Below are positions 7,977 to 14,228 of a DNA stretch of 16,475 bases, piece after piece. Origin of the DNA: Streptococcaceae bacterium (GTDB lineage: Bacteria > Bacillota > Bacilli > Lactobacillales > Streptococcaceae); the NCBI GenBank assembly GCA_902836505.1, contig CADFQU010000004.1, positions 1 to 16,475 of the forward strand. Direction: 5' to 3'. The translations under genes and the position numbers were made by a program. Positions within the stretch are counted from its first letter, which is position 1. Every line of letters begins with the position of its first letter. The notes beneath the pieces are model-generated. The model saw only the letters and a program-made list of their open reading frames with translations, made no database searches and was not told where the DNA came from.

Positions 7977-8969
7977 CTAATCTTTATCGTTTGCGTAGTT
8001 GAGAGGAATGGTGTGTTCTAGTTTTGTGACATAGTAGCTCTTGTCTTTTTCTGAGAGGGTGAAGGTGAAGTTTTCAGAGTGTGTTGTTCCTCCCACCTCA
8101 AAGGTTGCCTGGACATAGGCTATGAGACCAACCTTATCTTTCTTAAGATAGGTATAGTCAATCGTTTTAAAGGTGGTATTGGCTACAATAGCAACGTTCT
8201 TGGCAATAAGGTTAAGGTTGTCTTGATTGGTAGTATAGTTGGTAAAGAAGACCTTGAGGAACTTTTCGACCTTCTTGTGTTGGTTATCTGAGACGTGGTC
8301 GTTGGCTGTGAGTTGGAGCTGATCGTCTTCGCTAAAGTGTCCAGCTTGTGAAGAGTCAATCGCTGAGAACCAAGGAAGTCCAGAAACGTAGTATTTCCCC
8401 TCTTTTTCATCAAAGGGAATATTAAATCCCGTTACCAGTTCTTTTTCCTCGGTGTCTTTGTCATGTTGGATTATTTCCTTGTATTTTACCTTGTAGGTAG
8501 CTACCTTACCTTCTACCGTGACTAATTGTGAGTAAAGTAGGGTGCTTGGGTTACGCACTTGACCTTGTGCTTTGACGTCTGGAACGAAGTTATAGAAACT
8601 GTTGAGGTGTTCGACTTGTGCTTGTTGTTTATCTCCTTCTTGTGGGAGGGTGAAGTAGGCATAGACATAGTCATTGAGGTAATACTGGAGCTTGTAGTCA
8701 TACTTACGATTAGCCACAGGCTGTGCTTTCTTATTTTGAGTTACTTCCACTTGTTTTTGTAGTGTTGCCACTTTTCTTGAGAGTGTTATGGCACGTATGG
8801 AACCCATAAGACCAACAAAAAGGAGGAAAGCAATTCCTCCGATAACAGCTATATTGACGGTCTTTTTTGTAGTGACTTTTAGCTTTGGTGGCCCACCTTT
8901 TTTCTCCACCTTTTTAAAATTTGAGAGGTATTCCCTTGCTTTTAGTAGGGATCGTTTAGCTTTTATCAT
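7977..8969 (-). CDS. tcpC: TcpC family conjugation protein, VirB8-like (Tn916 Orf13 type)
   Basis: A 330-residue bitopic protein: a basic cytoplasmic N-terminus (about 1-36), one membrane span (about 38-60, VNIAVIGGIAFLLFVGLMGSI), then an extracellular region of about 265 residues. In pCW3 TcpC the latter folds as two VirB8/NTF2-like domains; two such units can be perceived here (about 95-210 and 230-325, the second containing TYLKKDKVGLIAYVQATFEV). It is a structural component that recruits other channel proteins. The start at 8969 has an AAGGAGGACC ribosome binding site. It ends nine bases before the TcpD-like gene. Confidence 0.88.
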   Translation of the reverse strand: MIKAKRSLLKAREYLSNFKKVEKKGGPPKLKVTTKKTVNIAVIGGIAFLLFVGLMGSIRAITLSRKVATLQKQVEVTQNKKAQPVANRKYDYKLQYYLNDYVYAYFTLPQEGDKQQAQVEHLNSFYNFVPDVKAQGQVRNPSTLLYSQLVTVEGKVATYKVKYKEIIQHDKDTEEKELVTGFNIPFDEKEGKYYVSGLPWFSAIDSSQAGHFSEDDQLQLTANDHVSDNQHKKVEKFLKVFFTNYTTNQDNLNLIAKNVAIVANTTFKTIDYTYLKKDKVGLIAYVQATFEVGGTTHSENFTFTLSEKDKSYYVTKLEHTIPLNYANDKD

Positions 8970-8980
8970 AGGTCCTCCTT

Positions 8981-9538
8981 CTAGAGACTAGCGAGTTCAA
9001 TGAGTTTAGACCCTTTAGCGTAGAGTCGCTTATTAGCCTTTTCAATCTCACTGTTGATGTAGTAGTAGCCTCGTAACTCATTATGGAGTTGTTCGACTAA
9101 CTCAGGTTTTAGGTCTTTGGCTTCTTCTTTTTTAAGAAGAGCATTTAGTTCTCCAGCTTTAGTCCAAGCTTGTTTGTGGTCTTTCTTTTTGAGTAATTCT
9201 CCGAGTTCGTTGGTAACTTGTCCAACTTTGGTTTCAAAAATTGTTTTAGTAGCCATATCAATTTCCTTTCTAAAGGTTTCGTGATTATTTTTGATGGTCT
9301 GTTGAATATAAGCAATGAGAGAGGGACGCATCCGTTTATTGAGACTCAGAACCTGACCGTCTAGGGTGAAACAGGCGTGTTCATAGTCGTAGAAGCCCCT
9401 ATCATCTGGAGGTTTTTCGGTACATCTTCCAGCACATTCATAGTAGAAGTCCTTGCCTTTTCTAAGGAGGATATACATGTTCCAAAACTCTTGATCGGGA
9501 AGAAGGAGGAAGTCTGCTTGATAGATTTTCTTGAGCAT
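8981..9538 (-). CDS. Conserved ICE protein of unknown function (185 aa)
   Basis: A 185-residue soluble protein. The first half has aromatic-rich segments and a CAGRC motif (residues about 35-39) that might bind a metal, although with only three Cys in that half this is speculative. The second half (about 95-185) is Lys/Glu/Leu-rich and probably helical or coiled-coil. No membrane span. The ribosome binding site before 9538 is weak (AGAGG), and the start is five bases after the preceding gene, so translational coupling is likely. Genes of this size occur between mobT and the VirB8-like gene in ICESt3-type elements, but I know no function. Confidence 0.75.
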   Translation of the reverse strand: MLKKIYQADFLLLPDQEFWNMYILLRKGKDFYYECAGRCTEKPPDDRGFYDYEHACFTLDGQVLSLNKRMRPSLIAYIQQTIKNNHETFRKEIDMATKTIFETKVGQVTNELGELLKKKDHKQAWTKAGELNALLKKEEAKDLKPELVEQLHNELRGYYYINSEIEKANKRLYAKGSKLIELASL

Positions 9539-9542
9539 GACT

Positions 9543-9773
9543 TTAGGCCTCTAGGAGGTCCTCGTAACCAAGTGCTTGATAAATAAAGTCTGTATCAAAC
9601 CAAAGCCAATCATTGATTTGAGTGTCGGTAGGGGTGTTGCCTGAAAAGAGATCTTCACAGATGGTGGTTAGGGTATCTATACCACCACGTTCACGGACAG
9701 TGTTTAAGGTACTCAGTCCACCAGACCAGGCTTTAAAGTTGTTTAGTGAGTTGATTTCGACTTTGTATTCCAT
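9543..9773 (-). CDS. Small acidic ICE protein of unknown function (76 aa)
   Basis: From ATG at 9773 the product is 76 residues, starting MEYKVEINSLNNFKAWSGG. This start has an AAAGGAAAT ribosome binding site and avoids overlap with mobT; a longer in-frame reading begins at 9797 within the end of mobT. The protein is acidic and rich in Trp, Thr and Asp (TDTQINDWLWFDTDFIYQALGYEDLLEA), with no membrane span. Small acidic proteins next to relaxase genes are common in Tn916 relatives; some others in that position (for example ArdA) mimic DNA, but nothing here is enough to claim that. Function unknown. Confidence 0.72.
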   Translation of the reverse strand: MEYKVEINSLNNFKAWSGGLSTLNTVRERGGIDTLTTICEDLFSGNTPTDTQINDWLWFDTDFIYQALGYEDLLEA

Positions 9774-9786
9774 AGGGATTTCCTTT

Positions 9787-11019
9787 CTAGTGTTCATAGT
9801 GTTTGTTGGTTTTGAGGAGTCTTAAGATAGCCTCCCCACGATCGGTGATTTCACCGCTATTTTGAATCATCTTCATGTATTCTGTTTGCATGATTTTGTC
9901 TGCTTCAGAAACGAGTGCAAGAGAATTTGCGACTTGGTAGGTTAACCAGCGAATGGTTCGTTCGATACTGTAGGGTTGTGGACTGGTTGAGAGTTTTAGG
10001 GGTTCAACCCCTCCAAAGAGCCTTTGCCACTTTTCATAGGGCTTATATGCTCCAAAACGGGTGACACCATCATAGACTTGGATTTCCTTGTTCACGATAC
10101 CTCTTGCGATTTCTCCGAGGTCCACACCGTTGATGTATTCTTCCACAACCCCTTGGGCTTTCTGGTCTGAGAAGCGTAGTTCGTAGCGGTTCCAGATACC
10201 AAAAATCTCCAAGGATTCTTCCAAGGAGATATTTTCCATACGGGCGATTTCGTATCGCTTTTCGTAAAAGTTGAAGTAGAGCTGGCTTTGACGACTACCA
10301 AAGTAAAGGGAAAGCCCGTGATTGGCTTCCATATCGTCATTATCGGTGAAGGAGCCCCCACCTGTGATGTTCCATTTTCGAATGGTATCTAGGACAATTT
10401 CTTTGGCGTAGAGCTTATCAATGAGCTTGGGGATCTGGATGTGCTCCTCCTCGTGCCCATAGCCTTTATAGAGCTCGTCTAGGGCGATATCAAGGCGTTT
10501 TACCCTGACATCTTCATAGGCATAGAGAATATTTTGAAGAAAGGTTTGCCAAGAGATCCCCTTGTGTTCTAAGAGGAGTTCCATCTCCCGACAGCCTTGA
10601 CCAGAGAGTTGGAGACACGTTTGGTAGTCATTAGTCGCAGACTTATCAAAGAAATCGAAGATCCAAATGTTTCCCCGTTGCCACAAGTGGGTATAATTCA
10701 TGAGCCGTGTTTCTTGGTCAGTAAATTCGCTTAAGCGACAAAAAAGAAAGTTCTCACAGAAAGCTTCTAAATCCCGTAGACTAGGGAAGGTTAGTCGCAA
10801 GTAGTCGATGTGAGCCTTGAGATTGTTTTTGTGACACTCTTGATAATAACCGAGTTTTTCTTTGAGTTCTCGAAACTTGTCAATAGTGAGTCCTCTTTCT
10901 CCTGATTCATAGGAGCGGTAAGTTCTTATCGGTAAGCTAACTGCTTGTGCAAAGGCTTTTTGGCTGAGGCCTGTTTGTTTTCTGAAGTTTTTGATCTGAA
11001 AGGGACTCATTTTAGTCAT
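9787..11019 (-). CDS. mobT: MobT-family conjugative relaxase (Rep_trans fold) with N-terminal HTH
   Basis: A 410-residue relaxase that nicks the ICE oriT and pilots the strand to the recipient. Residues about 6-60 form an XRE-type helix-turn-helix (QIKNFRKQTGLSQKAFAQAV, then YRSYESGERGLT). The Rep_trans/replication initiation factor domain follows. Key features are the acidic motif VKRLDIALDE (D177, D181) and FGSRQSQLYFNFYEKRYE with candidate catalytic Y252. I recall Tyr252 as the proposed nucleophile of ICESt3 MobT, and the position coincides. A third conserved stretch is WNRYELRF (about 276-283). The GGAGGTG ribosome binding site lies about ten bases before ATG 11019. A spurious four-codon ORF (ATG at 11023) overlaps this start. 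The relaxase is encoded next to its oriT, but its usual upstream partner, the coupling protein gene, has been displaced by the nested element. Confidence 0.92.
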   Translation of the reverse strand: MTKMSPFQIKNFRKQTGLSQKAFAQAVSLPIRTYRSYESGERGLTIDKFRELKEKLGYYQECHKNNLKAHIDYLRLTFPSLRDLEAFCENFLFCRLSEFTDQETRLMNYTHLWQRGNIWIFDFFDKSATNDYQTCLQLSGQGCREMELLLEHKGISWQTFLQNILYAYEDVRVKRLDIALDELYKGYGHEEEHIQIPKLIDKLYAKEIVLDTIRKWNITGGGSFTDNDDMEANHGLSLYFGSRQSQLYFNFYEKRYEIARMENISLEESLEIFGIWNRYELRFSDQKAQGVVEEYINGVDLGEIARGIVNKEIQVYDGVTRFGAYKPYEKWQRLFGGVEPLKLSTSPQPYSIERTIRWLTYQVANSLALVSEADKIMQTEYMKMIQNSGEITDRGEAILRLLKTNKHYEH

Positions 11020-11039
11020 TCATGGGAACACCTCCTTTT

Positions 11040-11166
11040 GATTAAGTGACACACTTTTTGGACCAAAGTGACACACTTTCTAAATCTTGAAATCCCAACT
11101 CCCACAAGGAATGAGGAGGGGTGGACGTGGCACTTTGGCCAAATGTAACCCCCCTATTAGAAATAG
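11040..11166 (-). other. oriT: ICE origin of transfer (oriT), interrupted
   Basis: The region between mobT and the nested integrase holds palindromic repeats (11044-11079 and 11130-11145) and, on the minus strand, TTTCTAATAG followed by GGGGGGTTAC (plus 11145-11163). This resembles Tn916/ICEBs1-type nick regions, where CTAACAG or CTAATAG precedes a G-run that pairs with an upstream C-run. Here the upstream C-run is missing: the minus strand reads CCCACTATTT instead. That points to the nested element's edge lying inside the oriT hairpin. The innermost CTATT-TCT-AATAG (11154-11166) still forms a 5-bp stem. Confidence 0.72.
11044..11079. repeat. Pair of palindromes AAGTG-ACA-CACTT in oriT
   Basis: AGTGACACACTTT occurs at 11045-11057 and 11067-11079, a 22-bp period, about two helical turns. 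Each copy is itself a palindrome, AAGTG(ACA)CACTT. Between them CACTTT-ttgga-CCAAAGTG forms an overlapping inverted repeat, echoed at 11131-11145 by CACTTTGGCCAAATG. Likely binding sites for the MobT HTH or for an oriT accessory factor; they lie directly upstream of the mobT ribosome binding site, so autoregulation is also possible. Confidence 0.6.
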
Positions 11167-11176
11167 TGGGAAAATA

Positions 11177-11207
11177 TGAAAAAAAGCCCTTTAAAATGAG
11201 GCTTTTG
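11177..11207 (-). terminator. Rho-independent terminator after IME integrase
   Basis: On the minus strand AAAAGCC (plus 11200-11206) pairs perfectly with GGCTTTT (plus 11182-11188) around an 11-base loop, followed by TTT. It lies about 50 bases downstream of the IME integrase stop and would stop readthrough from the IME into the ICE relaxase operon. Confidence 0.65.
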
Positions 11208-11224
11208 AGGTGTATTTCCTTTTT

Positions 11225-11245
11225 TTTGGTAGCTAATTTGGTAGC
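11225..11245. repeat. Direct repeats TTTGGTAGC, likely IME integrase arm sites
   Basis: TTTGGTAGC occurs at 11225-11233 and 11237-11245, a 12-bp period, immediately downstream of the integrase stop and between the gene and the element edge. Paired repeats of this type are common arm-type integrase binding sites. Confidence 0.5.
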
Positions 11246-11254
11246 CAAAGATAT

Positions 11255-12394
11255 TTAGTCGATAAAATCACTTGATATGAGATTGAGTTTATCTGTTAAT
11301 TCGGAATCAGCGTTTGGGTATAAATGACTATAAATGCTAAGTGTAGTTTTGACATCAGAATGACCTAATCGTCTTTGAATATATAGAGCATTTACATTAT
11401 ATTCATTAATAAGTAATGACGCATGGGAGTGTCTTAAACCTTTTGGTTGAATGTATTTAACTCCTGCACGTTTAGAATATTTTAGAATCTGGTCTCTAAT
11501 ACTACGTTTACGATATGGATTTCCATCAAGTGATAGAATGAATGGTATCTTGTCAACTTTTGCTTGTCGTTCTTTCCATTCCTTAAGTACATTTAGAGTA
11601 TTATCATCAAGGCCAATGGTTCGTCTGGAGCTTTCAGTTTTTAGTTTGTTACGCCGAACCCAATTTTCACGGTTTATGTACTGTAAGTTGTGATTGATTG
11701 CTAGAGTTTTCTTTTCAAAATCTACATCTTCCCAATAAAGAGCAGTCGCCTCATTTACACGCATTCCTGTAAAATAATAAAGCCAAAAAAGTGTATAAAC
11801 AAAGTGCTCAAAATAACTTTTTTTATCAAGTGATTGTATTACTTTTTGGAACTCGTCTTTTGTCCAAAAATCTATATGTTTTTTTATGATTGGAATTGGA
11901 CTGATATTACTTGTGGGAATTTCATGAAAAATCAACCCATATTTTTTTGCAGTTTTCAAAACTTGATTAAGCAATGTCATCTTGTTTCTTGCATATGAAT
12001 TTGAATATCTCTCTAATAAACCATTTCTATAATTAATCACATCATAAGTAGTAATTTCTCTAGGTTTTTTCTTACCAAAGTATTGAATAAATTCATTGAA
12101 TATAACTTGACGTCTGTGTTCGAGATCCGGACTTGTTGTAGCGTAATAATTTGGCATAAAAACTTCTTCCATAAACTGCTTAAAAGTCCATTGAGTATGC
12201 TTAATTCCTCCTTTTTGTTGTATCTTATTCAAGGCTCTTGTACGTGCTTCAAAGGCTTCTTTTGCGGTTTGAAAACCACGTCTACGTTCTTGATAAGGTT
12301 TACCAGTAGCTAGGTCAACTCCAGCTTTAAAATAATAAGTATATTTGCCAGTCTTATCATCTTTCGTAACACCGGTATATCTAGTTTTTGACAT
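11255..12394 (-). CDS. int: IME tyrosine recombinase/integrase
   Basis: From ATG at 12394 the protein has 379 residues (MSKTRYTGVTKDDKTGKYTYYF). This start has a GGAGG ribosome binding site six bases upstream; a reading six codons longer (12412) lacks one. Domains: AP2-like arm-binding region (about 1-50), SAM-like core-binding domain (about 65-165) and catalytic domain. Catalytic candidates are R212 (TGMRVNEAT), K252 (NKLKTESSRR), K318-x-x-R321 (PKGLRHSHAS, with Lys replacing the more common His), H345 (RLGHSD) and Y355 (LSIYSHLYP). It is clearly diverged from the ICE integrase and so should recognise a different site, inferred to be the oriT nick region about 100 bases downstream. It overlaps the upstream DUF3173 gene by 14 bases. 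Confidence 0.93.
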   Translation of the reverse strand: MSKTRYTGVTKDDKTGKYTYYFKAGVDLATGKPYQERRRGFQTAKEAFEARTRALNKIQQKGGIKHTQWTFKQFMEEVFMPNYYATTSPDLEHRRQVIFNEFIQYFGKKKPREITTYDVINYRNGLLERYSNSYARNKMTLLNQVLKTAKKYGLIFHEIPTSNISPIPIIKKHIDFWTKDEFQKVIQSLDKKSYFEHFVYTLFWLYYFTGMRVNEATALYWEDVDFEKKTLAINHNLQYINRENWVRRNKLKTESSRRTIGLDDNTLNVLKEWKERQAKVDKIPFILSLDGNPYRKRSIRDQILKYSKRAGVKYIQPKGLRHSHASLLINEYNVNALYIQRRLGHSDVKTTLSIYSHLYPNADSELTDKLNLISSDFID

Positions 12395-12584
12395 GTAGTT
12401 CCTCCAATCCAAGTATCTCTGCTACAACTGATACTGGAACTGTTCCAAGTCCTTTATTATTATAAAAATCGAATCCACGTTCAACCATAATATGTTTTGC
12501 TTGCCGTAAAATATTATAAGCAGTCCATTTTGAAAAACCTAAGTCCATAATTTCTTGTACTGTCATAGTTAGCTTATCGTTCAT
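12381..12584 (-). CDS. DUF3173 family protein of the IME, excisionase-like
   Basis: A 67-residue protein, MTVQEIMDLGFSKWTAYNIL then FDFYNNKGLGTVPVSVVAEILG, with the same helix-turn-helix and wing pattern as the ICE copy at 1277-1531 but clearly divergent. It lies directly upstream of, and overlapping, the IME integrase gene. This position and fold suggest a recombination directionality role. The start at 12584 has an AAAGGAGAA ribosome binding site and overlaps the stop of the Rep gene (ATGA), so rep, this gene and int form one coupled operon. Confidence 0.8.
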   Translation of the reverse strand: MNDKLTMTVQEIMDLGFSKWTAYNILRQAKHIMVERGFDFYNNKGLGTVPVSVVAEILGLEELHVKN

Positions 12585-13573
12585 AAGTCAGTTTCTCCTT
12601 TACTAGTAAGTTCTAGGAATTCTCCTATTAATTGTTTGAGTTCATTATTTAATCGTGGGGTTTGTTCTTTAAGTGCATCTTGTAGTTCTAAAGAAAATGA
12701 GCTACTATCAAATGCTTTTAGGTGTTTTCTAAGTCTGGTCTTTTTCACTCTAATAGTGTTAGGTTTCAGGTAGGGGAATAATTCGGGTAAGAGTGCTGGT
12801 TCATGAAGAAAAATATAGGCAAATGCTTTGCTATCATCTGGAACACTTGAAAGACTAAAAAAGCTAAAATTCTCCAATCGTTTAGAAATCTCTGAAATGG
12901 TTTCCTCGTTTATAGCCTTTGTTCGTAGTTGGAACTCTAACCGCCACCAAAAGGGTTTGATTTCTATATCTAATTTATCAGCTCTTTTGTGACTTAGTAC
13001 CTCTATATTCTTATCGTACAAACGTACTTGAACGTTACTACCACTTGCCCCCCAGTATTTACTTTCTATATTGCCCCCTCTACCGTAGAATATTTTATGA
13101 CTAACCCCTCCTTTGATATGTTGTAAAAAAACTATTTCTGGCCTATTAAAGATATCAAAAGCAAGATCTAATCGTGACAGTCTAATTTCTAATCGATTTA
13201 ATCGAGCGTAATTCATAATCTGCCTCCACACTTGTAAACCCTCAAATTCTTTTAGTGAGTTTGGGTTGAAGTCTAGGCGTATGACTTGATAACCACCATA
13301 ATCAGAAAGTTGGAAGAAAATTAGATTTATACTATCTTCGTTTATCGTTTTATAAAGAGTAAAATAGTCTTCTTTTAGATTTTCTTGAATACTAAATTCT
13401 TGAATTATATTATCGAGTGATTTTCGTAATTCACGAAATATTCGTCTAAGTGATTGGTTCTCACTATCAAAGATTACTGTTAATCGGTCAATGCTGATAT
13501 AAATAGATTTTTCTAGTTTTGATAAATCTACTTGACTTTGATATTCTCGTAGAGATTGAATGGTATTTTTCAA
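12581..13573 (-). CDS. rep: Rep_trans-type replication initiator, possibly also the IME relaxase
   Basis: A 330-residue protein of the pT181-RepC/MobT superfamily (replication initiation factor) without an N-terminal HTH. Motifs: YISIDRLTVIF (about 25-35), LSRLDLAFD (D136, D140), YWGASGSNVQVRLYDKNIE with candidate nucleophile Y186, and FWWRLEFQLR (about 208-217). These align in order with the corresponding motifs of MobT in this window. The start codon is TTG at 13571-13573, seven bases after a GGAGG. A weak start may limit Rep dosage. Such proteins nick an origin for rolling-circle replication. In an IME without another relaxase it could also start transfer, which is inference. It begins about 70 bases from a three-hairpin origin candidate. 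Confidence 0.85.
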   Translation of the reverse strand: MKNTIQSLREYQSQVDLSKLEKSIYISIDRLTVIFDSENQSLRRIFRELRKSLDNIIQEFSIQENLKEDYFTLYKTINEDSINLIFFQLSDYGGYQVIRLDFNPNSLKEFEGLQVWRQIMNYARLNRLEIRLSRLDLAFDIFNRPEIVFLQHIKGGVSHKIFYGRGGNIESKYWGASGSNVQVRLYDKNIEVLSHKRADKLDIEIKPFWWRLEFQLRTKAINEETISEISKRLENFSFFSLSSVPDDSKAFAYIFLHEPALLPELFPYLKPNTIRVKKTRLRKHLKAFDSSSFSLELQDALKEQTPRLNNELKQLIGEFLELTSKGETDL

Positions 13574-13645
13574 TGTAACGCCTCCTTTCTATGCTTAAAA
13601 TCTGCGTAATTCGTTGCTACTATTGATTTTTGCCGACGACTCGTT

Positions 13646-13782
13646 ACTTAGGGCGTTGCCTTAAGTGTATCTGATTGCTGGCTGTTAGAAACGCCAGTTT
13701 TTATGTTAGAGATTGGGAGAACTTCGAGCTTCGGGCGCTCTGCCTTCGGCCCGCGCCCTTGCACTTGTCTCCCAATCTCTAA
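13646..13782. other. Candidate rolling-circle origin with three consecutive hairpins
   Basis: Three inverted repeats lie between the rep start and the 60-aa gene. The first has arms ACTTAGGGC and GCCTTAAGT (13646-13666) with one wobble pair. The second is CTGGC(10)GCCAG (13678-13697), whose minus-strand loop carries TTTCTAACAG, like pT181-type nick sites and the ICE oriT motif. The third is a 77-base compound cruciform (13706-13782). TGTTAGA is repeated at 13683 and 13704. pT181-family double-strand origins likewise have several inverted repeats with the nick in a hairpin loop. It could equally be the IME oriT. Confidence 0.6.
13706..13782. repeat. Long compound inverted repeat with GC-rich core
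   Basis: A perfect 15-bp inverted repeat (TTAGAGATTGGGAGA at 13706-13720 and its complement at 13768-13782) encloses GGGCGC (13733-13738) paired with GCGCCC (13753-13758), which encloses GCC-TTC-GGC (13742-13750). The core is strongly GC-rich in an AT-rich element. It lacks a U-tract, so it is more likely a single-strand or double-strand origin than a terminator. Confidence 0.7.
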
Positions 13783-13798
13783 TTTATTAGTTTTTAAA

Positions 13799-13981
13799 CT
13801 ACCCAAAATACTTGTCTAGAAACTGCGAGAGCAATTCAAGTGCTCTAAGCTCAATTTCTTCATTTCGAATATCTTCAAATTCATTATCATTTACTTGAAT
13901 ATATTCTTCTAAACTAGGCGAATAAAAAGAATGAGTATTGTTAATTTTGTTGTTTTGAAATGTAAATTGTGTTGATGTCAT
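13799..13981 (-). CDS. Hypothetical 60-aa acidic protein of the IME
   Basis: A 60-residue acidic protein, MTSTQFTFQNNKINNTHSFY followed by a Glu-rich helical segment (about 33-56, ending LLSQFLDKYFG). No membrane span or known motif was recognised. The start at 13981 has a GAGGAT ribosome binding site. It is the first gene of the leftward IME operon and lies between the origin region and the repressor operators, so it may be a replication or copy-number accessory. That role is only a guess from position. Confidence 0.6.
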   Translation of the reverse strand: MTSTQFTFQNNKINNTHSFYSPSLEEYIQVNDNEFEDIRNEEIELRALELLSQFLDKYFG

Positions 13982-14025
13982 AATATCCTCAATCTAGCCA
14001 TATTTCGCTTCTTATGGACTTTTTA

Positions 14026-14041
14026 TTACCATTTTGGTATA
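14026..14041. promoter_or_regulatory. Operator-like palindrome O1 with adjacent -10 box
   Basis: TACCATTTTGGTA is a near-palindrome identical in its core (ACCATTTTGGT) to the two sites in front of the repressor gene. A plus-strand TATAAT (14038-14043) overlaps its right edge. It lies 47 bases upstream of the start of the leftward 60-aa gene, so the repressor may also control that operon. Confidence 0.5.
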
Positions 14042-14065
14042 ATTGTATTGGTTTTAAACGAAAGC

Positions 14066-14102
14066 CTCAGAACGCTTTGCAGAGCTTTCTGGAGTGTTTT
14101 TG
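14066..14102 (+). terminator. Terminator-like hairpin in the divergent region
   Basis: CTC-AGAA-c-GCT (14066-14076) pairs with AGC-t-TTCT-g-GAG (14083-14094), giving about ten pairs with a mismatch and a bulge, followed by TTTTT at 14097-14101. With the -10 box at 14038-14043 it would delimit a transcript of about 50 bases. Confidence 0.35.
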
Positions 14103-14150
14103 CATATTCATAAGCTAACTAGTATTACCTATTTTGTATGCTTTGTTTTT

Positions 14151-14198
14151 ATATAACCATTTTGGTTATATAGGTATAATACAACCATTTTGGTTATA
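14151..14198 (+). promoter_or_regulatory. Repressor promoter flanked by two operators
   Basis: O2 is a palindrome with 9-bp arms, ATATAACCA (14151-14159) and TGGTTATAT (14163-14171). O3 repeats it imperfectly, with AACCATTTTGGTT at 14183-14195. A consensus -10 box, TATAAT (14175-14180), lies between them; O2 covers the -35 region, where no good -35 hexamer is seen. This layout predicts autoregulation by the HTH protein encoded 30 bases downstream. Confidence 0.65.
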
Positions 14199-14228
14199 AG
14201 TCAATAGAAAAACGAAAGGAATTTTAAA

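Noticed and set aside
11042..11248. Minus-strand open frame of 68 codons across oriT
   Set aside because: It crosses the element junction, the terminator and palindromes, has no similarity I recognise and is best seen as noncoding.
13706..13782. Cruciform considered as an intrinsic terminator of the 60-aa gene
   Set aside because: No U-tract on the minus strand after the stem, and its size, compound form and place beside rep suit an origin better; readthrough control cannot be excluded.
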